Notes under the pieces: model-generated | The model's input: only the letters and a program-made list of their open reading frames with translations | What the model was told of the DNA's origin: nothing | Database searches by the model: none | From: Parapedobacter defluvii | GTDB lineage: Bacteria; Bacteroidota; Bacteroidia; Sphingobacteriales; Sphingobacteriaceae | Length of the DNA stretch: 64,000 nucleotides | Assembly (NCBI RefSeq): GCF_014642075.1 | Contig: NZ_BMIK01000001.1 | Span: 873,915 to 937,914, forward strand | Direction: 5' to 3' | Translations under genes and position numbers: made by a program | Part shown: positions 26,306 through 33,431 of the stretch, in pieces | Layout: each line of letters opens with the position of its first letter | Numbering within the stretch: position 1 is the first letter of the stretch

Positions 26306-27175
26306 TTATTGCAGCAAAACATTGTCGATCAACCGTACCCCGTCTACCCACGCGGCTACCAGGGCAACGAGGGGTTGGCCGGCTGTGAACTCGTGGGCCT
26401 CTTCGAATGTGTCTGCCCTGTAAATGGCGAAGTATTCCAATTGGACCCCCGGACTGTTCCGTAGTGTGGCGATTGCTTCTTTCCGGAGTGTGCTGAGGCT
26501 CTTTCTGCCAATCTCGGCTTTCGTTTGCTGCAGTGTACGGTAAAGCGCCAGGGCCTGCTGCCGCCCCAGGACTGTTAACCGTACATTGCGTGAACTCATA
26601 GCGAGGCCATCGGGTTCCCGAACGGTAGGGCACATTTCCAGTGCCACCGGGATCCGTAGCGAATCAATCATGTATTGCACTACCTTGTATTGCTGAAAAT
26701 CTTTTTGGCCAAAGCAGGCGACATCCGGCTGCACCGCATCCAATAGTTTTTTTACAATCTGGGTGACGCCTTGGAAATGCCCCGGCCGGTGCATTCCCTC
26801 AAGAACCTGGTCCAAATGGCCTAAATCTAACTGCCAGGATTCGTCGGCCCCATACATCTCGGCTACTTCCGGATGAAAGAGGACATCGCAAGCCGCATCC
26901 TGTAACATGCGGATATCGGTTTCGATGGGTCGGGGATATTTTTCCAGATCTTTCGGATCGTTGAACTGCGTAGGATTAACGAAGATGCTGCAAACTACCA
27001 CATCCGCAAGGGTTCGGGCGTGATGAATGAGTGCGATATGGCCTTGATGCAGCGCGCCCATTGTGGGGACAAAAGCAATACGCTTTCCCTGGTTCCGGTA
27101 CGGTTGCAGTGTGGCGTGCAACAACGTTTTGGTTCTAGCAGTTTCCAACAGGTTAAACAGTTTTTTGTTTGGCAA
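26306..27175 (-). CDS. panC: Pantoate--beta-alanine ligase (pantothenate synthetase)
   Basis: This 289-residue cytoplasmic enzyme joins pantoate and beta-alanine using ATP. The nucleotidyl-transferase signature FVPTMGALHQGHIALI carries the HxGH-like motif. Other conserved parts are SIFVNPTQFNDPKDLEKYPR, DVLFHPEVAEMYG, GQKDFQQYKVV and the KMSKS-like region AMSSRNVRL. There is no ATG at the 5' end; a TTG at 27175 (or an internal TTG) must start it, since an in-frame stop lies just upstream. The glycogen-synthase-like gene is divergent from it, an arrangement also known from other Bacteroidota. Family call certain, start uncertain. Confidence 0.96.
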   Translation of the reverse strand: MPNKKLFNLLETARTKTLLHATLQPYRNQGKRIAFVPTMGALHQGHIALIHHARTLADVVVCSIFVNPTQFNDPKDLEKYPRPIETDIRMLQDAACDVLFHPEVAEMYGADESWQLDLGHLDQVLEGMHRPGHFQGVTQIVKKLLDAVQPDVACFGQKDFQQYKVVQYMIDSLRIPVALEMCPTVREPDGLAMSSRNVRLTVLGRQQALALYRTLQQTKAEIGRKSLSTLRKEAIATLRNSPGVQLEYFAIYRADTFEEAHEFTAGQPLVALVAAWVDGVRLIDNVLLQ

Positions 27176-27221
27176 AAGTGCTAATTTTTTGGTTTATTTT
27201 ATTAACGATACAGCTAACTAA

Positions 27222-27252
27222 TTGGTATGTTGACAAAAAATGATTATCTTTG
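27222..27252 (+). promoter_or_regulatory. Promoter of the glycogen-synthase-like gene
   Basis: A -33 TTGG (27222-27225) and a -7 TATCTTTG (27245-27252) are separated by 19 bases, a full Bacteroidota housekeeping promoter. The coding start lies 48 bases on, with TTGGAG as a plausible ribosome site at 27295. Confidence 0.75.
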
Positions 27253-27300
27253 CAAACCGGTTTTACTTTGCTAATAAAATTAATACACAAATAATTGGAG

Positions 27301-28131
27301 ATGGCAAAAACGAAGATTTTGTTTGTTACCCACGAGATGTCGCCTTTCCTCGAACTAAGTAAAATTTCTGAAATCACCCGACAATTGCCCCAGGCCATGC
27401 AGGAAAAAGGATATGAAATCCGGATTCTGATGCCGCGCTTCGGGAACATCAACGAGCGCCGGAACCGCTTACACGAGGTGATTAGGCTGTCTGGGATGAA
27501 CATTGTCGTAGACAATAACGACAATCCGTTGATTATTAAAGTTGCTTCCATTCCGGCAGCACGCATGCAGGTGTATTTTCTCGACAACGAGGAATATTTC
27601 CAACGCAAGCATGTATTCTGTGATGAGTGCGGAAAGTTTTTCGAAGACAACAACGAACGTACCGTGTTTTTCTGTAAGGGGGCACTGGAAACGGTAAAAA
27701 AATTGGGATGGGCACCAGATGTGGTCCATTGCCATGGGTGGATGAGTACGCTGATTCCAGCTTACCTAAAAACAGCGTATAAAGACGATCCGACTTTTAA
27801 GGATGCAAAGGTGATTTATTCCCTGTATAAGGAAGAGTTTAACCATTCCTTGGGTGAAAATTTTGCAGAAATTGCGCTCACCGGTAATATGACGGCCGAT
27901 GATGTAGCTCCCTATGGTTCCGGCGATTATGCGGGGCTGTACCAGGGTGCATTAGCTTATTCCGATGCCGTGGTTCTCACGGGTGACGATGTCGATAAAC
28001 AACTGTTAAATATTGTTAAAAAGAGCGATATTCTGTCATTTGAGGTGGATGATAACCAAGAATTCGAAAATTATTGCAACCTTTACGAACAATTTTCAAG
28101 CGTGGAGCTTGAGACGGAAGTAGAAGCATAA
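27301..28131 (+). CDS. Glycogen/starch-synthase-like protein, N-terminal domain only, degenerate
   Basis: This 276-residue protein matches the N-terminal Rossmann domain of GT5 glycogen synthase: ILFVTHEMSPF at the start, GYEIRILMPRFGNINERRN, and WAPDVVHCHGWMSTLIPAYLK. Real synthases are about 480 residues and bind ADP-glucose through KxGGL. That motif follows MSPF but here reads LSKISEIT, and the whole C-terminal catalytic half is absent. It is thus unlikely to make glycogen. It looks conserved rather than decayed: full reading frame, own promoter, and divergent from panC as in other Bacteroidota. A regulatory or structural role is possible. The following lipoprotein gene starts 26 bases downstream. 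Confidence 0.85.
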   Translation: MAKTKILFVTHEMSPFLELSKISEITRQLPQAMQEKGYEIRILMPRFGNINERRNRLHEVIRLSGMNIVVDNNDNPLIIKVASIPAARMQVYFLDNEEYFQRKHVFCDECGKFFEDNNERTVFFCKGALETVKKLGWAPDVVHCHGWMSTLIPAYLKTAYKDDPTFKDAKVIYSLYKEEFNHSLGENFAEIALTGNMTADDVAPYGSGDYAGLYQGALAYSDAVVLTGDDVDKQLLNIVKKSDILSFEVDDNQEFENYCNLYEQFSSVELETEVEA

Positions 28132-28157
28132 TTTTGGATTTAATATTCTTGTTACGA

Positions 28158-29639
28158 ATGAGGAATCATACCAAGGACTTATTAACCCTGTTGATAAGTC
28201 TTTTTGTTTTGGGAGGTTGTACGAACCCTTCGGGAATCGGACTGGATGTAGACCCCGATGATCAGATAACCGGTGACATAATCGATTCGCTGACGTTGCA
28301 AGCAGTCACCTTGCTGGATGACAGCACCCGTTCATCTTCTTTTAGTCAAACCGCATTCGGCTGGTTTGACGATCCGGCTATCGGAAAGACAGTTGCGGAT
28401 CTCGCCCTGGCGATCGGTAAGCCTTCTTCGGGATCTGCACCACGCATCCGCCCCGATGCGGAAATCGATTCGGTGATTCTTGTACTCCCATTTGGAAGAG
28501 AATATTTTGGGGATACGGTCAATACCACGTTCCCATTGCAGGTACGGCAGTTGAAAGAGGTTTATACTGACGGCACCTATTCCACCAAGCAATGGTCGGT
28601 CGAGGAAGAAGTGATCGGTACTAAAACCGTACCCCGGTTTGCGTATAAGCTGAGCGACAGTGTGCAGGTACGTAAATACATTGACGGGAAAGATTCAACG
28701 ATAAAAGATATCCCACAACTGCGTATATCGCTATCTGCTGAGTTTTTCAGATCATTGTTCAGCAATACGGTTGATTCGGCAACACTGTCCACCGAAGCTG
28801 GTTTCAATAATCATGTCAAGGGGCTTTACGTAAGCGTGGATGAAAGCGCAATGTCAGGAATAGGCGGAATTGTGACCTTTCAGGGTGTTTCTGGCACAAC
28901 CGGAATCGAGCTTACTTACCGGCAGCCCAATGGAAAGGAAGGGGACGATGCCGGTATCGACACCGTCCGGACATTCCTACCGACAACGGTAACTGCATCG
29001 GACGGTTATAATACCACTACGTATCGACGGCTTACTTCAAGTATCCGGCGTACCTATACCGCCGATGTACAGGCCCAGTTGGAGAATCCCGAAGGAAATT
29101 TTGAAAAATTATACCTGCAGGCGCCTGCAGGACTTCGTACCCGGTTGCGGATTCCTTACATCGATAAGCTGAAAGGACGCAATATTGCGGTAAACAAAGC
29201 CGAACTGGTGCTGTATTTGGACGAGGCGGAAGGAGTGGAGTGGGATATTCCTGCACCGAGGCTTACGTTATACCGTGAAGACATCGCTGGGCAACGGCAA
29301 CCCGTGCCGGATGGTGATTCACGTACCAATGGGACCAATTTTGTCGGCGATGGCCGTAGCATCTTTTATCGATCCGGCGGCAACTGGCGTGCTTTCGGTG
29401 GCGCAATTGACCGGGACAAGCGCCGCTATGTGTTTCATCTGACATCCTACATCCAGGACCTGTTATTGGGAAAAATAAATAGTAATGAGTTTTTTATCGC
29501 TCCGGCGGCCCTTTCTGATGATCGGACGGTACCTTATTACCCGGTGCTGAACACAGGCAGCCGGGCGATTCTCCGGAATGGGGAAGCGGTAGGTGCTAAA
29601 ATGCAATTGAACATTTACTATACGCAGGTCGGAGATTAA
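28158..29639 (+). CDS. DUF4270 lipoprotein
   Basis: This 493-residue lipoprotein has signal and lipobox LGGC (Cys about 18) followed by CTNPSGIGLDVDPDD, typical of the DUF4270 family of Bacteroidota. The middle is rich in beta-strand (VILVLPF, LRISLSAEFF, ELTYRQPNGKEG). The C-terminus, RDKRRYVFHLTSYIQDLL and ILRNGEAVGAKMQLNIYYTQ, is the conserved tail. No biochemical role is known to me; it is an envelope protein. It lies 26 bases downstream of the glycogen-synthase-like gene and is probably cotranscribed from its promoter. Start is the ATG at 28158. Confidence 0.87.
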   Translation: MRNHTKDLLTLLISLFVLGGCTNPSGIGLDVDPDDQITGDIIDSLTLQAVTLLDDSTRSSSFSQTAFGWFDDPAIGKTVADLALAIGKPSSGSAPRIRPDAEIDSVILVLPFGREYFGDTVNTTFPLQVRQLKEVYTDGTYSTKQWSVEEEVIGTKTVPRFAYKLSDSVQVRKYIDGKDSTIKDIPQLRISLSAEFFRSLFSNTVDSATLSTEAGFNNHVKGLYVSVDESAMSGIGGIVTFQGVSGTTGIELTYRQPNGKEGDDAGIDTVRTFLPTTVTASDGYNTTTYRRLTSSIRRTYTADVQAQLENPEGNFEKLYLQAPAGLRTRLRIPYIDKLKGRNIAVNKAELVLYLDEAEGVEWDIPAPRLTLYREDIAGQRQPVPDGDSRTNGTNFVGDGRSIFYRSGGNWRAFGGAIDRDKRRYVFHLTSYIQDLLLGKINSNEFFIAPAALSDDRTVPYYPVLNTGSRAILRNGEAVGAKMQLNIYYTQVGD

Positions 29640-29666
29640 CACGCTGGCAAACGCAAAGACTACTTG

Positions 29667-29699
29667 ATGCCCACGGATACACGAATCATCCGTGGGCAT
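29667..29699. terminator. Perfect 12-base-pair hairpin between convergent genes
   Basis: ATGCCCACGGAT and ATCCGTGGGCAT pair exactly around the loop ACACGAATC. It stands 27 bases after the DUF4270 stop and 90 bases from the GldJ stop, in the right place for a two-way terminator. It lacks a long U-tract on either strand. Confidence 0.55.
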
Positions 29700-29780
29700 T
29701 CGTCGTGTATCCGTGGCTACCATAAACGCCACTGGTGCACAGATAAACACTAATCTTCCGCATACATTCGTGCATCCGTG
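29700..29780. repeat. CGTGNATCCGTGGC-type repeats
   Basis: GTGTATCCGTGGC (about 29705) and GTGCATCCGTGGC (about 29769) flank CACAGATAAACAC. The words recur from the hairpin just upstream and resemble the repeat at 18325-18375. No coding role is seen. Confidence 0.5.
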
Positions 29781-29788
29781 GCAGAAGA

Positions 29789-31348
29789 TCAGAATATCCC
29801 CAATACTTTTTTATCGGATTGTTGGCTGTGCTTCCGGTTTGCAGGGAAGCTGGGTTTGACTTTGGTGTTTATCTCCGGCGAACCAACCAATGTCATCGCA
29901 CAGCGGAAGCCGGTCATGGCATTGGATTCGTCCTGCTGCATAAAACGGCGGGTGGCAGGGTTAAGCCAATACGCACGATCATTCCAGGAACCGCCTTTAT
30001 ATACCCTTGATTTATCGTTGACCAAGGTCGTAACGCCATAGAGTTCGCTGTTGGCTTCGTCGGCATATCCCCGTACATCGTTGTTAAACGCAACACTTGC
30101 GGAATCGGCGGCCGAGGCCTGTAGCTCCTCCCATGTTTGTTTCCTGGGTGCCTTAGCAGGTACCCGGATCGGCCGGCCATATTTATCTTTGGCGAGCGTA
30201 CCGTCAGCATCCTCATAGGCCTTGTCCATATAGACGTTGCCACGGAATGGATTAAAATCTTCGAAGTCCTCATAAGACAATTGCCGGTACACATCCCTTA
30301 CCCATTCGTTTACATTGCCAGCCATGTTATACAGACCATAATCGTTGGGAAGGTAACTTGTTACAGATACCGTGATGTCTCCGCCGTCATTTAGGTACCC
30401 GGCGACCCCCATATTGTCACCACCGGTGGCTTTAAAGTTGGCCATCATGAGCCCCTGGGTCCGCCTCTTCGGTGACCGCACGCCCAACCCATTCCAGGGA
30501 TATACCTTGCCGCTTTCGATGTTGCCGTATTCGGTGTTTCCGACGAGTCCCAACGCCGCATATTCCCATTCCGCTTCCGTGGGCAACCGGTAGGGTTGCT
30601 TAAGTACACCGTCTTCCATTCGCACGGGCCGGCGGGCACCATCTTCAGCACCCGGTCTATTGTCTTTTGGCATCTTTTCACCGTCGATGCCTTCCCCCCG
30701 GTATTGGCCATTGAGGTAAATATCGGTGTTGAACGGTTCGTTGGGACGAGCCTGGGATTCAGCCAGCTCCCGGTATCCAACCAACGCTCCTTTTTGGCGG
30801 AGAATGTGCTCGTTGACACGGTCGGTGCGCCAAATGCAGTAGTCATTAGCCTGTTCCCACGTTACCCCCACCACGGGATAATCCTGGTATGCGGGATGGC
30901 GGAGGTAGAGGTCTACATACGGTTCGTTGTAAGAAAGGGGCTGACGCCATACCAGTGTATCCGGTAGCGCATTGTAATAAAGTTCTTTGTCTTCCGGGAA
31001 ATTTTGGTTGAGCCAGTGAAGATATTCCAGCCAATCGGCATTGGATACTTCGGTTTCGTCCATATAGAAAGATGCTACCGTTACCCGGCGCTTCAGATTG
31101 TCATGTGCATACGTAATGTCTTCGTTTAAGCTACCTCCCATTACGAAGGTACCTCCCTCGATGACCACTAATCCCGGTCCGGGACCTTCCTTTACCTTTC
31201 TATTTATTTGTAAGCCACCATTATATGGGTCATTGTAGGCAACGCCGGTTTTAGACGATACGCCACTTCGGTTCTTACAGGCAGTGATAAATATCCCGCA
31301 AAATAACAATATAAGGAAAGGGATAAAATATGTATTTCTTGTCTTCAT
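29789..31348 (-). CDS. gldJ: Gliding motility lipoprotein GldJ (formylglycine-generating-enzyme-like)
   Basis: This 519-residue lipoprotein has lipobox ITAC (Cys about 20). Residues near 33-45 show SKTGVAYNDPYNGG, the GldJ-type start. An FGE/sulfatase-modifying-factor fold follows (GTFVMGGSLNED, YMDETEVSNADWLEYL, YRLPTEAEWEYAALG, YNMAGNVNEWVRDVYR, VYKGGSWNDRAYW, FRCAMT). GldJ stabilises the GldK ring of the type IX secretion/gliding machine; it is not itself an enzyme. GldK is close in fold, but the TGxAYND start favours GldJ. A long insert at about 385-440 (GTLAKDKYGRPIRVP) is family typical. A -7 element precedes it. Confidence 0.9.
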   Translation of the reverse strand: MKTRNTYFIPFLILLFCGIFITACKNRSGVSSKTGVAYNDPYNGGLQINRKVKEGPGPGLVVIEGGTFVMGGSLNEDITYAHDNLKRRVTVASFYMDETEVSNADWLEYLHWLNQNFPEDKELYYNALPDTLVWRQPLSYNEPYVDLYLRHPAYQDYPVVGVTWEQANDYCIWRTDRVNEHILRQKGALVGYRELAESQARPNEPFNTDIYLNGQYRGEGIDGEKMPKDNRPGAEDGARRPVRMEDGVLKQPYRLPTEAEWEYAALGLVGNTEYGNIESGKVYPWNGLGVRSPKRRTQGLMMANFKATGGDNMGVAGYLNDGGDITVSVTSYLPNDYGLYNMAGNVNEWVRDVYRQLSYEDFEDFNPFRGNVYMDKAYEDADGTLAKDKYGRPIRVPAKAPRKQTWEELQASAADSASVAFNNDVRGYADEANSELYGVTTLVNDKSRVYKGGSWNDRAYWLNPATRRFMQQDESNAMTGFRCAMTLVGSPEINTKVKPSFPANRKHSQQSDKKVLGIF

Positions 31349-31382
31349 TCGGTATATCAAAAGGCACGTTCTTTCCAGAAAC

Positions 31383-31390
31383 CAAAATTA
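31383..31390 (-). promoter_or_regulatory. -7 promoter element of gldJ
   Basis: TAATTTTG on the - strand, 34 bases before the GldJ ATG, fits TAnnTTTG. The -33 is unclear. Confidence 0.45.
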
Positions 31391-31440
31391 AATAAATTTA
31401 TTGAAGTTAATTGCATCGTTTTGACTCAAATTTCATACCA

Positions 31441-31472
31441 TTTGAGATTGTACGGGTAATTGGCTATGTTTG
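31441..31472 (+). promoter_or_regulatory. ispF promoter, apparently leaderless
   Basis: TTTG (31441-31444) and TATGTTTG (31465-31472) are separated by 20 bases, a full promoter match. The ispF ATG begins at 31480, only 7 bases after the -7 element, so the transcript should start at or next to the start codon. Confidence 0.65.
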
Positions 31473-31479
31473 GGAGATC

Positions 31480-31962
31480 ATGAAAATAAAAGTAGGATTC
31501 GGTTTTGACGTGCACCAGTTGAAGGAAGACCATCCCTTTATGCTGGGAGGAGTACAGGTGGCGCATCATTCCGGTGCTTTCGGACATTCCGATGCCGACG
31601 TACTGGTGCATGCGATATGCGATGCCCTTTTAGGCGCGGCCAATTTGGGTGATATCGGGCATCATTTTCCCAATACGGATGAACGGTGGCGGGGCATCAG
31701 TAGTTTGGTGTTGTTGACGGAATGCGTGCGCTTGCTTAACGACAAAGGATGGACTTTGGGTAATGTGGATGCCATGCTATGTCTGGAAGCTCCCAAAATA
31801 AAACCCTACATCCCCCAAATGAAGGAGCACATTGCAAAGGCTGCGGGCTTATCGGTGGACGATGTATCCATCAAAGCGACCACCAATGAAACCATGGGAT
31901 TTGTCGGCAGGCAAGAAGGGGTTGTGGCCTATGCCGTCTGTCTGATCGAACGGAATCAGTAA
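31480..31962 (+). CDS. ispF: 2-C-methyl-D-erythritol 2,4-cyclodiphosphate synthase
   Basis: This 160-residue cytoplasmic enzyme of the MEP isoprenoid pathway has the metal ligands visible as GFDVHQL (Asp8, His10) and HSDADVLVHAICDALLGAANLGDIGHHFP (third ligand His near 42). The CDP-binding part is KATTNETMGFVGRQEGVVAYAVCLIE. Length matches the trimeric enzyme. The start at 31480 agrees with the family; the longer frame from 31411 covers its promoter. Its last seven bases overlap the DUF2218 gene on the opposite strand. Confidence 0.97.
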   Translation: MKIKVGFGFDVHQLKEDHPFMLGGVQVAHHSGAFGHSDADVLVHAICDALLGAANLGDIGHHFPNTDERWRGISSLVLLTECVRLLNDKGWTLGNVDAMLCLEAPKIKPYIPQMKEHIAKAAGLSVDDVSIKATTNETMGFVGRQEGVVAYAVCLIERNQ

Positions 31963-32243
31963 TCATCCTGCCACTCGATTTCGAGGGTTTCTTTATAGGA
32001 AAACTTCAGTAAGTGTCGTATCAATACACCTTTGATTTGCTCAAGTGCCTCCGTATTGGTCGCTTCGATTTCGAAGACAAGCATTTCCGGCTGAGCAGTC
32101 ATGGAACAGATGCCCTGGGGAAAAACCGCACGACCGGTTGTTTCGGTATATTCGGTTTCGATTTTATGCCGGAAATGCCGGCATAACTTGCCAATGTAAC
32201 TGCTGGCCAGGGAGGTGCGGATGTGTGTGGTGGAACGTTTCAT
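31956..32243 (-). CDS. DUF2218-family protein
   Basis: This 95-residue protein, probably cytoplasmic, matches the DUF2218 family: SLASSYIGKLCRHFRHKIETEY, then GRAVFPQGICSMTAQPEMLVFEIEA, then IKGVLIRHLLKFSYKETLEIEW. Its His and Cys residues (CRHFRH, GICSM) are kept. No reaction is known. DUF2218 genes often lie beside siderophore or iron-regulated genes, and here the next gene upstream is an AraC regulator and the gene after that a TonB receptor. It starts 21 bases after the AraC stop and would be cotranscribed with it. Confidence 0.85.
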   Translation of the reverse strand: MKRSTTHIRTSLASSYIGKLCRHFRHKIETEYTETTGRAVFPQGICSMTAQPEMLVFEIEATNTEALEQIKGVLIRHLLKFSYKETLEIEWQDDY

Positions 32244-32264
32244 ATAGATATGCCTGTTTGCTGT

Positions 32265-33263
32265 TTATTTTCGGACTAAGATATCTTTTGGGCGGTAGCC
32301 ATAGTATTTCAGGAACGCGTTGGAAAAATGGGAAATATCCCGATAGCCGACTTCGTAGGCTATTTCGCTGATTGTGTGTTGCCCGTCTTTCAATAGCGAA
32401 AGGGCCAGTTTCATCTTTTTGTGAATCACATATTGATAGATGGTTTGGTTGTAATACGCTTTGAAGCCCACCTTTAATTTATATTCGTTGAGCATGACCA
32501 ATTTGGAAAGGGTGGGAATGAGCGGAGGGTTTACGAAATGATCATCCAGAATCTGCCGGGCTTCCACGAGTTTGGGTATATCCGAAGCGGGGATAGGCAA
32601 ACTACCCGTTTCCGGCTGTACAAGGGATAAAAATTGCTCCAGTTGGATGACCAGTATTTCCTTTATTTTGGCTTCCAGCAACAGCCGGGAAAGCCTACCC
32701 TGCCTATTGGCCGCCGTAATCTCGGCCAGTACGCATTTGACGGCTGGCGTGAGTTTAAATGGCCCCGGTGAAAAATAGGTGTGCTCTTTCTTTTGGACCT
32801 TAGTGACAAAATCCTGATGCAGTATTGATTCTTTGCGGATCAGATTAAAATAGAAATTCTCCGAAAGAATAATGCAGACATAATGGATTTCCTGTCCTGC
32901 CGGCATCAGGTACCGTCCGTTGAAATCGGGAGTATAAGAGATGTTATGGTATTTCAATGTGGCGGGATGAAGCGGATCCAGGCTTTCGACTTCAAATTCG
33001 ATCGTCCCATTTAAGCCGAAGTTGAGTAGGATATTGCTGCCCTCAACGCGAAAAATATCTTCGGTATCTTTTCGAAAGCTCATTTTGCAGTTGGCAATAA
33101 TCAGTCCCGACGTGGTCAGGTAATGGGCCTCCATGTACCGGACGGCTGGATGGTCTAGGGTATTGATCCCTTCTTTAACCTCACTATCAGGAAGATAATC
33201 ATCGCCGACTTCCAGGTGGTAGATCCAGCCCGGTATACCGATTATGCGTGAGGTCAACTTCAT
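32265..33263 (-). CDS. AraC-family transcriptional regulator (PchR-like)
   Basis: This 332-residue DNA-binding regulator has an N-terminal ligand or sensor domain at about 1-220 (beta-rich, QEIHYVCIILSENFYFNLI). The AraC double helix-turn-helix at about 235-330 reads LSKLVMLNEYKLKVGFKAYY, then ISEIAYEVGYRDISHFSNAF and KYYGYRPKD. In relatives of the PchR type such proteins bind a ferric siderophore and activate its receptor gene. Here it diverges from a TonB-dependent receptor with overlapping promoters, and DUF2218 follows it. Ligand and activation role are inferred from that layout. Confidence 0.88.
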   Translation of the reverse strand: MKLTSRIIGIPGWIYHLEVGDDYLPDSEVKEGINTLDHPAVRYMEAHYLTTSGLIIANCKMSFRKDTEDIFRVEGSNILLNFGLNGTIEFEVESLDPLHPATLKYHNISYTPDFNGRYLMPAGQEIHYVCIILSENFYFNLIRKESILHQDFVTKVQKKEHTYFSPGPFKLTPAVKCVLAEITAANRQGRLSRLLLEAKIKEILVIQLEQFLSLVQPETGSLPIPASDIPKLVEARQILDDHFVNPPLIPTLSKLVMLNEYKLKVGFKAYYNQTIYQYVIHKKMKLALSLLKDGQHTISEIAYEVGYRDISHFSNAFLKYYGYRPKDILVRK

Positions 33264-33358
33264 GAATTTGTTTCAATCTGGTAATTTCGGATTGGCAGCA
33301 GCTTAACCCTTTTTTACAAATAATAATACCGATCACGCAAGCGGACTCCTCAAGCAGA

Positions 33359-33402
33359 CCGTATTTTTGCTGCAAATTTATTTATAATAAATCTAAATAC
33401 GG
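33359..33402. promoter_or_regulatory. Divergent control region with CCGTATTT/AAATACGG inverted repeat
   Basis: CCGTATTT (33359-33366) and AAATACGG (33395-33402) are exact reverse complements, 28 bases apart. The region also has a + strand -7 TATTTTTG (33362-33369) and a - strand -7 TAAATTTG (33373-33380). It lies between the AraC regulator and the TonB receptor, as expected for an AraC operator that controls both. Confidence 0.5.
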
Positions 33403-33431
33403 TATTTGGATGGTTAAAATTTACAATTGAA

